A stretch of 64,000 nucleotides of DNA from Planctobacterium sp047947135 (GCA_047947135.1 CP170457.1:3844001-3908000); one strand, 5' to 3'; shown: positions 44,481-54,243, counted from the first letter of the stretch. Numbers and translations are program-made. The notes: a model not told the origin generated them from the letters alone.

Positions 44481-46406
44481 CTAATTTTTAAGATGACGAT
44501 TCAAAAATGGAATCACAGAATGATAAAACTTATTTAGGTGGTCATATGTCTCAAAGCCATGGTTTAACGTATTTATTTTGACAAACTCATGTTCAGTACC
44601 TGCCTTATCCAACAACAAGCTTAATCTATTACTATGCTCAACATCCACTGTATCATCAGCAACACCATGAATCAGCATGATCGGCTTGGCAAGTTTTTGA
44701 AAATTATATACGGGTGAGTACTTTTTCAACTCATTTAATTGCGTTTCTGGTGAGCCCACCATTTTGACCAGGGATTCTGTCAGTTTTTTACTATTTCGCA
44801 TGCTTCCTTTATTGAATAACAGGGTCAAATCCGTTACACCTGCAAATGACACTGCACATTTATACATATCTGGATTTCTAATTAAACTCATCAAAACAGA
44901 ATAACCGCCATAGCTACTACCAAAGCCACAAATATTTTTGTCATCTAACTGATCATATTCTCTTAGAGCAAAAATTAATGCTTGATCAATATCATCCTCA
45001 ATTCCACGCCCCCATTGCTGCAACCCGCTGTTCTCAAATGTTTGACCAAAACCGCCCGACCCACGATAATTTACCTGTAAGACAGCAAACCCATTATAAG
45101 CCAACCACTGTTTGTGGCCTGAAAAATAACTATTGTCTCGCACTCCGATGGGACCGCCATGGGGCATCACTATGACAGGAAATTGTCCTTCACCAGCGGG
45201 AATTGTTAAATATGACTCAATGTTTAAACCATCTTCAGTAGTCACAGTGAATGTTTTAGTCTGGGCTAATTTGATACCTTCTAACCAGGGGTAAAGCGGT
45301 GCAATTAGCTCACACGTTGCTAGTTCAACATTACACAGTTGCATCTTTCCAATATCAACATCGGATACCGTAATGATAATTTGATATTCTGCAGAATCTG
45401 AAATGGCAGCAATAAATACTTTCATCCCCTTAAACTGACTTTTTATCTTGGTGAATTTCTGTTCCGAAGTTTCGTCCAGAAAGTTATACTGGTGTATACC
45501 GTTTTGATAAACTAACGCGGCCATTGGTAATGATGTATTTGGATCCATTACAAGACCATCCACGTCCGCGTGAGCGTTTGCATATAACGTTTCGTTCAAC
45601 TGAAACGTAGACAAATCAAAGCTGGCTGCTACCACTTTATCAGTATTTGCATTGGTTAATACATAAAGCGTTGTGCCTGACTTATCTAGTCCAACAGGGT
45701 TGAACGTTGCTTCTTTATCAGAGCGCCAGACTTCCTTAAATCTTCTTCCTCTTGGATTTTTAATCCATAAAACAGGTTTACCATTATCGTAACTCACGCC
45801 TAAATATAATTTAGATTCATGATCTGTGAGCCAATTTACGATATATCCACTATTTTTATTAATACGGTTCTTTTTCTGCAAATACTGTTTCTTTTTTGTA
45901 AAAAAGCGTATTCGATACACATCAGTGTAAAAAACTTCATCTTCAAAACGATATTTCGCAAAAACAATTCTATCTGAATCGTCAATGACAGGGTCGACAA
46001 TATACCCTCCATGTTCGAATTTTTGTTCTTTTACTACAGCGACGTTTTTATTTTCATCAAGACCCAAGCGGTACACAATGAATAATATCTGGTTTGTTCT
46101 CTTATTCCTCTTTTTAGCGACAAAGGTTTCTTTTCCGATCCAAGTCAATGAAACTAAATACTCGTAGCGGTTATTTGGTACTATCTCTTTATACTCTGAT
46201 GCAAGATTTCCACCGACAACCTGACCAAACTGTTTATAAATGACAAAATCACCATCTGGACTAATAGAAGGAGATTGAATTTTTGGTGCCGTAAAAAAGT
46301 GATTAACCGTAAATTGACGCTCATTATTTTCTTGAGCTAAGAGGCAACCTCCAAAAATAGAGGAGATAAGCACAAGTGACATGATTAAAACTGCACGCTG
46401 ATACAT
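44481..46406 (-). CDS. S9 family serine peptidase (prolyl oligopeptidase type), exported
   Basis: 641 aa. N-terminal signal with a possible lipobox (SSIFGGC), a beta-propeller-like region (about 35-380) and a C-terminal alpha/beta-hydrolase domain. The catalytic residues are visible: Ser in GFGSSYGGYS, Asp in HGVADDTVD and His in LNHGFETYD; HGGPIGVRDN is the oxyanion region. Acts on oligopeptides, probably in the periplasm or at the outer membrane. Start overlaps the stop of the upstream secreted protein as TAATG, so the two are translated together. Confidence 0.9.
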   Translation of the reverse strand: MYQRAVLIMSLVLISSIFGGCLLAQENNERQFTVNHFFTAPKIQSPSISPDGDFVIYKQFGQVVGGNLASEYKEIVPNNRYEYLVSLTWIGKETFVAKKRNKRTNQILFIVYRLGLDENKNVAVVKEQKFEHGGYIVDPVIDDSDRIVFAKYRFEDEVFYTDVYRIRFFTKKKQYLQKKNRINKNSGYIVNWLTDHESKLYLGVSYDNGKPVLWIKNPRGRRFKEVWRSDKEATFNPVGLDKSGTTLYVLTNANTDKVVAASFDLSTFQLNETLYANAHADVDGLVMDPNTSLPMAALVYQNGIHQYNFLDETSEQKFTKIKSQFKGMKVFIAAISDSAEYQIIITVSDVDIGKMQLCNVELATCELIAPLYPWLEGIKLAQTKTFTVTTEDGLNIESYLTIPAGEGQFPVIVMPHGGPIGVRDNSYFSGHKQWLAYNGFAVLQVNYRGSGGFGQTFENSGLQQWGRGIEDDIDQALIFALREYDQLDDKNICGFGSSYGGYSVLMSLIRNPDMYKCAVSFAGVTDLTLLFNKGSMRNSKKLTESLVKMVGSPETQLNELKKYSPVYNFQKLAKPIMLIHGVADDTVDVEHSNRLSLLLDKAGTEHEFVKINTLNHGFETYDHLNKFYHSVIPFLNRHLKN

Positions 46407-47302
46407 TACTTAACCTCCATATGAAATTGCGCTCTATAAAAATCGATAAAATTGTTATGTTTATTAACACCATTGTTCCATTCATATTTTCTCATCAGAA
46501 TTGGGAATTCATTTTCCAATATTTCCAACAACATACTACTCCTATCGTATAATTCCCATGTCCCTTTATTCCGTAATTCCTCAAACTTGAAGACTCCAGA
46601 TAGATTTAATTCCCCTGCTTCCACTTCAAAACTAAAATTATCTTCATCAAAATCATAATAGTGAAATGAACTATCACTCTGATACCATTGAAATCTCAAG
46701 AAATTATAATTACCTTTCTCCAGCTTATGCATTTTTATATACGGTGTCCCAGACATCCAAAACTTAAAACCATCGGGACCGTCAATACGCAAATCGCCAT
46801 AAGAATTTGAATAGGCAGCTATTAACACTAGCCCTTCGTCTTTATCCAGGTCTTCCAATTCAGCTCTATGTCTTACGGCCTCTTGGAATGATTCCAAACG
46901 CGTTTCAATTTTGTCTATCTTGTTTTCAATGTTGTCTTCAACGATACCGGGGTCTTCACAACTAGCGCGTTTCTTTTTATCAGAAGGAATCGCCATAATA
47001 GCGTTGAAAAACCTTTCATAATGATTCATGACCAGACTGTCTATGCGCTGCTTTTCCCATATTCGATTATAAAATTCTACAAAATCACGGTTCGTTGTAC
47101 CTTTTATTTCAAGGTAGTCACTTTTAATCTTTGTTATTTCACGCTCGTTGTTTGCTATCTGCTCGTCAAACTCGCTTCTGAATTCATGCGCTAAATCAAA
47201 CATTTCAGTCTGGCACTTTTCCATATCTGAGTTACCCATTACACCAAATGACGATGCCATCAAAATGAGAATAAGATAAAGTTTAAACGAAAACTTATGC
47301 AT
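46406..47302 (-). CDS. Secreted hypothetical protein co-transcribed with S9 peptidase
   Basis: 298 aa with a signal peptide (FKLYLILILMASSFGVMGNS). The middle is a charged coiled-coil-like helix (about 35-150), and the C-terminal half is a beta-rich domain with VLIAAYSNSYGDLRIDGPDG and several aromatic strands. No known family recognised. Its stop overlaps the peptidase start, which suggests a functional partner, for example a substrate, inhibitor or anchor. Confidence 0.7.
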   Translation of the reverse strand: MHKFSFKLYLILILMASSFGVMGNSDMEKCQTEMFDLAHEFRSEFDEQIANNEREITKIKSDYLEIKGTTNRDFVEFYNRIWEKQRIDSLVMNHYERFFNAIMAIPSDKKKRASCEDPGIVEDNIENKIDKIETRLESFQEAVRHRAELEDLDKDEGLVLIAAYSNSYGDLRIDGPDGFKFWMSGTPYIKMHKLEKGNYNFLRFQWYQSDSSFHYYDFDEDNFSFEVEAGELNLSGVFKFEELRNKGTWELYDRSSMLLEILENEFPILMRKYEWNNGVNKHNNFIDFYRAQFHMEVK

Positions 47303-47787
47303 ATTTATTAACCATTGCTGTTGTTACTGGAAAAAGTAGAGGGATTAAACCATATATTTCCATGAAATATTGAAAGGTTGCTGAAAATCCTCTGCCCGAA
47401 ATATCATTTCAAAAACTGATTCCAGTTTATTTTTCCTAAGTTGAATATCCATTCGGTTTGATTAACTTCACTAGAGGTCAACCTAAAGCAGGTCTCTGTT
47501 CATGAGTTGACTTGCTCTGTTGGAGACGCAAATTTACCTTTAACGCCGAAAAACCCAATGCTTTATATGTTAACTAACTTGCCTAGACAAGATAACACTA
47601 CCGTAACTTTTTTGGGTCCCCCCCAAAGCAAAATAAAAGTAATAAGAGTAATGACCCATTGTGAATGGGATGGTGTAATTAACCGTATACGATGAATGCT
47701 GATCACCCGTTTATGGGGTAGAGCCATTATTTACAGATTTGAATTTTATGGTTTTTACATTTTGAAAAAGCTGGAGAGCAGATTAAT
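47303..47787. other. Intergenic region, no gene
   Basis: AT-rich and without a convincing coding frame. A 63-codon open stretch at 47507-47695 has no ribosome site. CCCATT-GTG-AATGGG at 47655-47669 is a perfect small palindrome of unknown meaning. Confidence 0.5.
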
Positions 47788-47864
47788 TGGTCGGTGTGAG
47801 AGGATTTGAACCTCCGACCCCTGACACCCCATGACAGTGCGCTACCAAGCTGCGCTACACACCG
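47788..47864 (-). tRNA. tRNA-Pro, anticodon GGG
   Basis: A 77-nt cloverleaf with encoded CCA. Acceptor CGGTGTG pairs with CACACCG; the T-arm is GGAGG-TTCAAAT-CCTCT. The anticodon loop is ATGGGGT, so GGG reads CCC and CCU. The anticodon stem has the T-T mismatch also present in E. coli proline GGG tRNA. Confidence 0.96.
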
Positions 47865-47878
47865 ACCGAAGGCCGCAA

Positions 47879-47906
47879 AGTATATTCATTTTCGCGATCT
47901 TTGCAA
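47879..47906 (-). promoter_or_regulatory. Promoter of tRNA-Pro
   Basis: On the minus strand TTGCAA (47901-47906), 16-bp spacer, TATACT (47879-47884). The bases after the -10 are GC-rich (GCGGCC), as in stable-RNA promoters under stringent control. Start would be about 8 nt before the mature tRNA end. Confidence 0.65.
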
Positions 47907-47986
47907 TGGTGAATTTGGAATTCCGGGTTTAATTGCTGAAATGCTGGTCAGTAATGGCTGGCTACCGGGGTTTTTCGGTGTAAATA

Positions 47987-48019
47987 CCAGCAGGCTGGCA
48001 TGGTATGTCAGCCTGCTGG
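47987..48019 (-). terminator. Hairpin terminator downstream of YHS gene
   Basis: CCAGCAGGCTG and CAGCCTGCTGG make a perfect 11-bp stem with an 11-nt loop, 37 bp after the YHS-protein stop. The following minus-strand bases (TATTTAC) are only partly T-rich. Confidence 0.65.
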
Positions 48020-48055
48020 TTTGTGTTGTAGCTGAGGACGGTTTATTAAGCGTGC

Positions 48056-48520
48056 TTACAGTTCATCCGCTGCGATGTGTTTAATTTCCGGCCATTCGGC
48101 ATCGGCTTCGTTAATGTGGGTCGGAATATCCTTGCGCCAGGCTTCGTAGACGTCCAGGTTTTTATTCACATAAAGCTTGCCATCAACGATTTCAAACGCC
48201 TTGCCATCAATTTCAAACTTTTTACCAAAGGTGGTGCCGTAGGCACAAAAACCACCATACATCGGGGCGTATTTATCCGGATTTTGGTTAAAAAGATCGC
48301 GGTTTTGTGCGCTGCTAAAGCGGTAAATCGCATCATTATAGACTGCAGTAAACTCAGCTCGGCCCAGCACCGGTTTGCCAGCGGTAAAATAGGCCACAGT
48401 ATCGTGCCCCGCCAGAATGACACCATTTGCATCGGTTTCAGTGTCTGCGCCGGCAAATGTCATTGATGAAAACAGTAAACCAGTTACGGCAGCGGCGACT
48501 TTCAGATTTTTAACTAACAT
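48056..48520 (-). CDS. YHS domain-containing exported protein
   Basis: 154 aa with a signal peptide (VAAAVTGLLFSSMTFAG). The rest is a YHS-like domain: GHDTVAYFTAGKPVLG, YRFSSAQNRDLFNQNPDKYAPMYGGFCAYG and VNKNLDVYEAWRKDIP. Such periplasmic proteins are thought to bind metal or take part in redox or metal handling. A ribosome site AGGAG precedes the ATG. Divergent from the AraC-type gene, which may regulate it. Confidence 0.87.
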   Translation of the reverse strand: MLVKNLKVAAAVTGLLFSSMTFAGADTETDANGVILAGHDTVAYFTAGKPVLGRAEFTAVYNDAIYRFSSAQNRDLFNQNPDKYAPMYGGFCAYGTTFGKKFEIDGKAFEIVDGKLYVNKNLDVYEAWRKDIPTHINEADAEWPEIKHIAADEL

Positions 48521-48612
48521 GGGGCTCTCCTGTGTGATTACAGGAAGGAATGATAAACAGCTTCTGTTATGCTGTATGTGTCTGTCCGTACCGGAACTAT
48601 GTCTTATCGTCC

Positions 48613-49494
48613 ATGAACGTCCTTGAACCCCTGTTTGCTACTCTGAAAGTGTCGGTATCTCTGTTTCATAATGGCCAGTATTGCGGTCACTGGGCGGTGG
48701 ATACATCCGGCTCAGATTACATTAATTTTCATATTGTCACCCATGGCTCCTGCTATTTAACCATGCCAGGCGATAATACCGAGCCTGTGGTATTGCATCA
48801 GGGGGATATGGTGATCTTTCCCAATGACAGTCGCCACAGCCTGACCAGTTCTGCCAGCAACGACATTGCCGTAAATCAGTCGGTTTCTGCCAGTTATCAG
48901 GACGGCATCAGCAGTGCGGCTACCGGGTTGTTATGTGGTTATTTTGCACACCAGCACCCGATAGTGAAGCACATCACCACCCAGTTGCCAGAGGTGATTT
49001 TACTGCGCCATAAGGCGGACCAGGAAAATACGCTGCATACCCTGTTGCAGGTGTTAATTTCCGAGGCCACCAAAACGGAATTTGCCACCAGCTGGATCCT
49101 CAATAAACTGGCAGAAGCAATTATGGCACTGCTGTTTAAGGAGCATCTGAGCAGTTCAGAAGGATTGCTGGCGGGACTTAGTCACCCCAAAATAGGTAAA
49201 GCGGTGATGGCCGTTCAGGCGGCACCAGCTACTAAGTGGACGCTGGATTCGTTAGCCGGGACTGCGTTTATGTCCAGGTCGGCATTTTCGGCAACCTTTA
49301 AAGAGGTGTGCGGCATGACCGCCATGGAATTTGTCACCTACTGGCGCCTGTCTCTGGCGTACCGCTGGCTGGCAGACGGAGAACAGACTATTCTGGGTGC
49401 TGCGCTGGCAACCGGCTATGACAATGAATTGTCATTTTCGAAAGCTTTCAAACGGGTCATCGGCATCCCGCCGGGTGCCGTCAGGAGCGAATAA
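48613..49494 (+). CDS. AraC family transcriptional regulator with cupin sensor
   Basis: 293 aa from the ATG at 48613; an in-frame upstream start at 48550 would add 21 unlikely residues rich in Cys and Tyr. The N-terminal half is a cupin-like ligand domain (FHIVTHGSCYLTM, LHQGDMVIFPNDSRHSL). The C-terminal third has two helix-turn-helix units, LDSLAGTAFMSRSAFSATFK and ILGAALATGYDNELSFSKAF, ending IPPGAVR. The ligand is unknown. It lies head to head with the YHS gene. Confidence 0.88.
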   Translation: MNVLEPLFATLKVSVSLFHNGQYCGHWAVDTSGSDYINFHIVTHGSCYLTMPGDNTEPVVLHQGDMVIFPNDSRHSLTSSASNDIAVNQSVSASYQDGISSAATGLLCGYFAHQHPIVKHITTQLPEVILLRHKADQENTLHTLLQVLISEATKTEFATSWILNKLAEAIMALLFKEHLSSSEGLLAGLSHPKIGKAVMAVQAAPATKWTLDSLAGTAFMSRSAFSATFKEVCGMTAMEFVTYWRLSLAYRWLADGEQTILGAALATGYDNELSFSKAFKRVIGIPPGAVRSE

Positions 49495-49514
49495 ACAAGA
49501 CTCCGGTGCCTCGT

Positions 49515-50108
49515 TTAGCGGGCAGCCGAATCATCACTAATGCGACTGGCAATAGCGCCATCCTGACCGCGATATTTGGCGTCTGCTCTGGAGTTATAGG
49601 GCTTTTCGGCAAAATCTGACATCACCTCAAAGCTAATAGCGCCGATTTTCATATTAGGTCGCAGCGCCAGTGGCAGTTTGCCGCTGTTAAAAAACTCCAG
49701 GACAATGTTGCCTGACCAGCCCGGGTCGATACGGTGTGCGGTGACATGCACCATCAAACCTAATCGGGCTAATGACGAACGACCATCCAGCCAACCGACA
49801 ATATTGGCAGGGAGTGTTACTGATTCCAATGTCACGGCCAAAGCCAGTTCTCCCGGATGTAGAAAGAATGCTTTGCCTTCTGCAATCTCGATTTCATCAC
49901 TCATCACTGATTCCATAGCCTGCTCAACTTCGCTGCGCGGTCCACTCAAATCAATGTAAGGTGCGGCGTGGTCTTCGAATACACGAAACTTGTTACCCAG
50001 ACGAATATCCACGGTCACACCACTGATCATTTCGGGTGCTGGCATGGGTGTAATTTGGATTTTGCCTTCGTTCAGATGAGTTACGATATCTTTATCACAC
50101 AGACGCAT
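49515..50108 (-). CDS. dcd: dCTP deaminase
   Basis: Converts dCTP to dUTP for thymidylate supply. 197 aa. Recognisable segments: MRLCDKDI, VDIRLGNKFRVF, the active-site region FFLHPGELALAVTLE, WLDGRSSLARLGLMVHVTAHRIDPGW and the C-terminal KYRGQDGA. Usual length. Convergent with the AraC gene and divergent from metG. Confidence 0.96.
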   Translation of the reverse strand: MRLCDKDIVTHLNEGKIQITPMPAPEMISGVTVDIRLGNKFRVFEDHAAPYIDLSGPRSEVEQAMESVMSDEIEIAEGKAFFLHPGELALAVTLESVTLPANIVGWLDGRSSLARLGLMVHVTAHRIDPGWSGNIVLEFFNSGKLPLALRPNMKIGAISFEVMSDFAEKPYNSRADAKYRGQDGAIASRISDDSAAR

Positions 50109-50251
50109 TTTTTTATCCTTTTGGTTTCGGCGGCTATTATCAATTGCAATTTGCAGCTATGCAATGGTGGATGTGCATTTGCGGATGCAAAATTCAACAA
50201 ATTTAGGTAGTATCAGCGCCCTTCATATTAACCAATGCGTAAATACTTCAG

Positions 50252-52282
50252 ATGACAGAAACTGCGAAACGCAAAATACTGATTACCAGTGCCCTGCCAT
50301 ATGCAAATGGCTCAATTCACCTTGGGCATTTATTGGAACATATTCAAACCGATATATGGGCACGCTTCCAGCGTTTACGTGGCCATGAATGTTACAGTGT
50401 ATGTGCTGATGATGCTCATGGCACGCCGGTGATGTTAAAAGCACAAGAGTTAGGGATCACTCCACAGGAAATGGTGCGTAAAACTCAGGAAGAACATCAG
50501 CAGGATCTGGTGGATTTCCTAGTCAACTATGACAATTACCACAATACCGACTCTGAAGAAAACAAAGCGCTATGTGAGCAGGTCTACCTTAAAGCCAGAG
50601 AGCGTGGTTTCATCAGCCAACGCACGATCAGCCAGCTGTTTGACCCGGAAAAAAACATGTTCTTGCCGGACCGATTTGTAAAAGGCACCTGCCCTAAATG
50701 TGGTGCGGAAGATCAAAACGGCGACAGCTGTGATGTCTGCGGTGCCACTTACAGTCCGACAGAGGTGAAAAACCCACGTTCAGTGGTATCGGGTGCGACG
50801 CCAGTGTTAAGGGATTCAGAACACCACTTCTTCGATTTGCCTAAATTCGAAGACATGCTGCAGGAATGGTTCAAAACCGCCTCCGTACAACCCGAAATTG
50901 TGAAAAAACTACAAGAGTGGTTTGAATCTGGTTTGCAGCAGTGGGACATCAGTCGTGATGCGCCATACTTTGGCTTCGAAATCCCGGATGCCCCCAATAA
51001 ATATTTCTATGTCTGGGTTGATGCACCCGTGGGCTACATGGCCAGTTTTAAAAACTATTGTGACAAACACGATATCGACTTTGACAGTTTCTGGCAAAAA
51101 GACTCAGATGCAGAGCTTTACCACTTTATCGGTAAAGATATCACCTATTTCCATTGCCTGTTCTGGCCTGCGATGCTGGATGCCGCCGAGCTGCGTAAAC
51201 CAAGTGGTGTCAACGTGCACGGTTTTGTTACCGTTAACGGTGCCAAAATGTCCAAGTCAAAAGGGACCTTTATCAAGGCCCGTACCTATCTTGATCACTT
51301 GCAGCCCGAATATCTGCGCTACTATTTTGCAGCAAAATTAAGTGATGGTGTCGCTGACATTGACCTGAACTTTGAAGACTTTGTTCAAAAGGTTAACTCT
51401 GACCTGGTGGGTAAAGTGGTCAACATCGCCAGTCGCTGTGCAGGATTTATATCTAAGAAGTTTGACGGCAAGCTTGCTGGAAAAGTAAGTAACGAAGCGC
51501 TTTTACAAGACTTTCAGAATAAAGCCACTGATATCGCCGACTTTTTCGAAAGCCGTCAGTATAGCCGTGCTATTCGAGAAATCATGCAGTTAGCAGATAG
51601 AGCAAATCAGTACATTGATGCTCAGGCGCCCTGGGTCACTATCAAAGAAGAAGATAAACAGCAGTTCACTCATGAAGTGTGTACCACAGGCATTAATTTG
51701 TTCCGCATCTTGATGGTCTATCTGAAACCCGTACTTCCAGAACTGGCCAAAAAAGCAGAACAATTTCTCAATGAGGAACTGCAATGGCAAGGTATTACTG
51801 CCCCATTGCTTGACCATGAAATCAATAAATTCAAAGCATTGATGCAACGCATTGATATGGATAAGGTAGAAAAAATGATTGAAGCCTCTAAAGAAGATTT
51901 AAAACCCAATGAGACTATCGCTGCGGATAGCCCATTAGCAAAAGATCCAATCGCTGACACCATCAGTTTTGATGATTTTTCCAAGGTAGATTTACGTGTA
52001 GCTCGCATTGCCAAAGCAGAGCACGTTGAAGGCGCCGATAAACTACTGCGTTTTGAACTGGATTTAGGCGGTGAGACGAAACAGGTGTTTGCGGGTATTA
52101 AATCCGCTTACAAACCAGAAGATCTGGTGGGCAAATTAACCGTAATGGTTGCAAATCTGGCGCCTAGAAAGATGCGCTTTGGCATGAGTGAGGGAATGGT
52201 GCTGGCCGCAGGTCCGGGGGGTAAGGATTTATATATTCTGGAGCCACATGAAGGCGCGCAACCAGGCATGAAAGTAAAGTAA
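50252..52282 (+). CDS. metG: Methionyl-tRNA synthetase
   Basis: Class I synthetase, 676 aa. HIGH motif as SIHLGHLLEH, zinc-binding region CPKCGAEDQNGDSCDVCG, KMSKS as NGAKMSKSKGTF, then the anticodon-binding helices and a C-terminal EMAPII-like tRNA-binding domain (FSKVDLRVARIAKAEHVEGADKLL) that makes the dimer. Ends before a strong terminator. Confidence 0.98.
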   Translation: MTETAKRKILITSALPYANGSIHLGHLLEHIQTDIWARFQRLRGHECYSVCADDAHGTPVMLKAQELGITPQEMVRKTQEEHQQDLVDFLVNYDNYHNTDSEENKALCEQVYLKARERGFISQRTISQLFDPEKNMFLPDRFVKGTCPKCGAEDQNGDSCDVCGATYSPTEVKNPRSVVSGATPVLRDSEHHFFDLPKFEDMLQEWFKTASVQPEIVKKLQEWFESGLQQWDISRDAPYFGFEIPDAPNKYFYVWVDAPVGYMASFKNYCDKHDIDFDSFWQKDSDAELYHFIGKDITYFHCLFWPAMLDAAELRKPSGVNVHGFVTVNGAKMSKSKGTFIKARTYLDHLQPEYLRYYFAAKLSDGVADIDLNFEDFVQKVNSDLVGKVVNIASRCAGFISKKFDGKLAGKVSNEALLQDFQNKATDIADFFESRQYSRAIREIMQLADRANQYIDAQAPWVTIKEEDKQQFTHEVCTTGINLFRILMVYLKPVLPELAKKAEQFLNEELQWQGITAPLLDHEINKFKALMQRIDMDKVEKMIEASKEDLKPNETIAADSPLAKDPIADTISFDDFSKVDLRVARIAKAEHVEGADKLLRFELDLGGETKQVFAGIKSAYKPEDLVGKLTVMVANLAPRKMRFGMSEGMVLAAGPGGKDLYILEPHEGAQPGMKVK

Positions 52283-52310
52283 AATATTCCATTACCGAAT
52301 TGCTTCCAAC

Positions 52311-52337
52311 AAAAAAGGCGCCGCAGGCGCCTTTTTT
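52311..52337. terminator. Bidirectional terminator between metG and chemoreceptor gene
   Basis: AAAAAAGGCGCC-GCA-GGCGCCTTTTTT: a GC stem flanked by A and T runs, so it can stop transcription from both converging genes. Confidence 0.95.
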
Positions 52338-52352
52338 CTAACGTCGTTCTGA

Positions 52353-53423
52353 CTACATTTGACTGGCTAACCTTTCGATATTATTCAATAAATCATCTGA
52401 CGCTTTTTCCATATTTCTGAGCTGATCGATAACGGTACTATCAATTCCTTTTGCTGCAGAGTCTTTGGCTTTTCTGCCGGATTCATAGAATTTTCTGTTC
52501 GCTTCAACAACGGCACGATATTCATTGCGTTTGCTGTACTTATCAGCCGCATCTGAATCCAGCCAACGTTTAATTTCAGATTCATTCTCAGCTGGGAAGG
52601 CGTCTTTATTATTGCCAATGACGTGTTCATAAACGATAGCTTTGAAATGCATGGTATCCACTTGGCCCATCAATAACACACTTTTATCGGCACCGCCGCG
52701 GATCACATCACGCATGGAATATGATACTTCCAACACCTGAGTAACTTTATTCTTAACTTCACCGGTGGTGTCTACCAGGACACGAGACTTCTCAGATACC
52801 TCGTTAATATTGGATTCGATATTACGAGTGCCCTCTTCGATCTTCGCAACCAGGTTATTGATTTCCCCTGTGGACTCTGAAGAGCGCATTGCCAAATTTC
52901 GAACTTCCTCTGCTACCACCGCAAATCCACGCCCACTTTCACCAGCCCGAGCCGCTTCAATTGCAGCATTCAGTGCCAATAGGTTAGTCTGTTCAGCAAT
53001 GGAATTGATGGTGCCAACAAAGCTACTGATGCTGCTGGCAAGACCGGAAAGTTCGCCGGCGTGCTTCACACCCTGAGCGGCAATGGCATCGATTTGACTT
53101 AAGCCTTTTTCGGCCTCATCGAGCATCTCGGCAGAGCCTGTAAACAAGTCTTCAGTATTCTCTAATCTATCGTTTTCAGCAGATAATGCTGAAGCAAAAC
53201 GACTTAATTGCGACTTAATTACCGACAATTGGTGTTGACCGTCTAACATCACCGCACCAACCTGACTTTCACTACCATCAACTTCGTCATTATCATTAAT
53301 GATAGACTCAGCATCCTCCAACAACGCTTCTAGCTCCGCTACGCGGTTAGATAAGTCGCTATTCTCATGAGTGAGATCTCTGATGCGCTGTAAATCTTCT
53401 TCTTTACTCTTGTTCCAAAACAT
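52353..53423 (-). CDS. Soluble methyl-accepting chemotaxis-like protein with degenerate CZB tail
   Basis: 356 aa with no membrane segment. N-terminal coiled coil (about 8-45), then the receptor signalling domain with the hairpin tip EQTNLLALNAAIEAARAGE and GRGFAVVAEEVRNLA. The last 100 residues resemble a CZB (chemoreceptor zinc-binding) domain in position and in MHFKAIVYEHVIG, but the usual Cys and the later His ligands are not found. It would signal to CheA from the cytoplasm; the stimulus is unknown, and zinc sensing looks lost or altered. Confidence 0.88.
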   Translation of the reverse strand: MFWNKSKEEDLQRIRDLTHENSDLSNRVAELEALLEDAESIINDNDEVDGSESQVGAVMLDGQHQLSVIKSQLSRFASALSAENDRLENTEDLFTGSAEMLDEAEKGLSQIDAIAAQGVKHAGELSGLASSISSFVGTINSIAEQTNLLALNAAIEAARAGESGRGFAVVAEEVRNLAMRSSESTGEINNLVAKIEEGTRNIESNINEVSEKSRVLVDTTGEVKNKVTQVLEVSYSMRDVIRGGADKSVLLMGQVDTMHFKAIVYEHVIGNNKDAFPAENESEIKRWLDSDAADKYSKRNEYRAVVEANRKFYESGRKAKDSAAKGIDSTVIDQLRNMEKASDDLLNNIERLASQM

Positions 53424-53481
53424 AGGGCAAAAACCTGTTCATATGTGTCGAGCGAATATTGTTGTTAATTTTCGGACCATG

Positions 53482-54243
53482 TTATTTCAATGAACCTTCC
53501 TGCCTGCCAACGCGCATGCTAGCACCTACTGCTGCAAACTTCGGCTTTGGCTTCCATACAGGCTTAACTAAGGATAGAGGAAATTCCCTTTTCTTGCCTA
53601 CTATGACATAGAAACTTCCAAAAAAGGACAGATATTTTTGCATAAATCGTTGAGTTCGCTGACTTTTTGAGAATCGTCGATTAAACACCAACTCAGAAAA
53701 GGCGAAACTGCTTTGTTCCACAACCTGATAGCCTAACAATCCAAGCCAGTCTTTAACTCGTCCTCTGGTAAAGAAACGTGCATCACGAAAACTGGAGCGA
53801 CGACCTAAGCGCAGCAACTTTGCCAATCCAGCCAGGCTTATGGGGTTATATCCGACAATAATGACATGACCATTTGGCACCAGGCAACGATCCACTTCGC
53901 GCATAATCTGGTGAGGATCATGGCTAAAGTCCAATTCATGGGCCAGTAAAAAAGCATCCACGCTCTTTTCCATGTATGGCAACGCCGTGGATTTGGCCAC
54001 CGTCGACGCTCCCGGTCGAACATTGTTGTACTGACTGACATGGTGATTTATTTTGCAGCCACTCATCTCAATGTCGCTACTGAGGTTGCCAAGTTTTACC
54101 AAATGATAGCCGAAGCATGTTTCACTGACCGTCACCAATTCCTGCTCAATCATCCGCTTTGCCCACTGTCCAGAAGGCAACGCCTGCCAATTTGCAGGGG
54201 TTGTTAGCGCGTCACTTTTTCTCGCCGTTGGATACAATCGCAT
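53482..54243 (-). CDS. yafS: SAM-dependent methyltransferase, YafS type
   Basis: 253 aa class I methyltransferase-like protein. The region SVDAFLLAHELDFSHDPHQIMREVDRCLVPNGHVIIVGYNP is the usual acidic motif and post-motif III of the fold; the glycine-rich SAM loop is weak. In E. coli yafS lies between gloB and rnhA; the same neighbourhood (yafS, gloB, mltD) is kept here, which supports the name. Substrate unknown. Divergent from gloB. Confidence 0.85.
   Translation of the reverse strand: MRLYPTARKSDALTTPANWQALPSGQWAKRMIEQELVTVSETCFGYHLVKLGNLSSDIEMSGCKINHHVSQYNNVRPGASTVAKSTALPYMEKSVDAFLLAHELDFSHDPHQIMREVDRCLVPNGHVIIVGYNPISLAGLAKLLRLGRRSSFRDARFFTRGRVKDWLGLLGYQVVEQSSFAFSELVFNRRFSKSQRTQRFMQKYLSFFGSFYVIVGKKREFPLSLVKPVWKPKPKFAAVGASMRVGRQEGSLK

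Noticed and set aside
47507..47695. 62-aa ORF in the gap before tRNA-Pro
   Set aside because: No ribosome site and no protein-like pattern.
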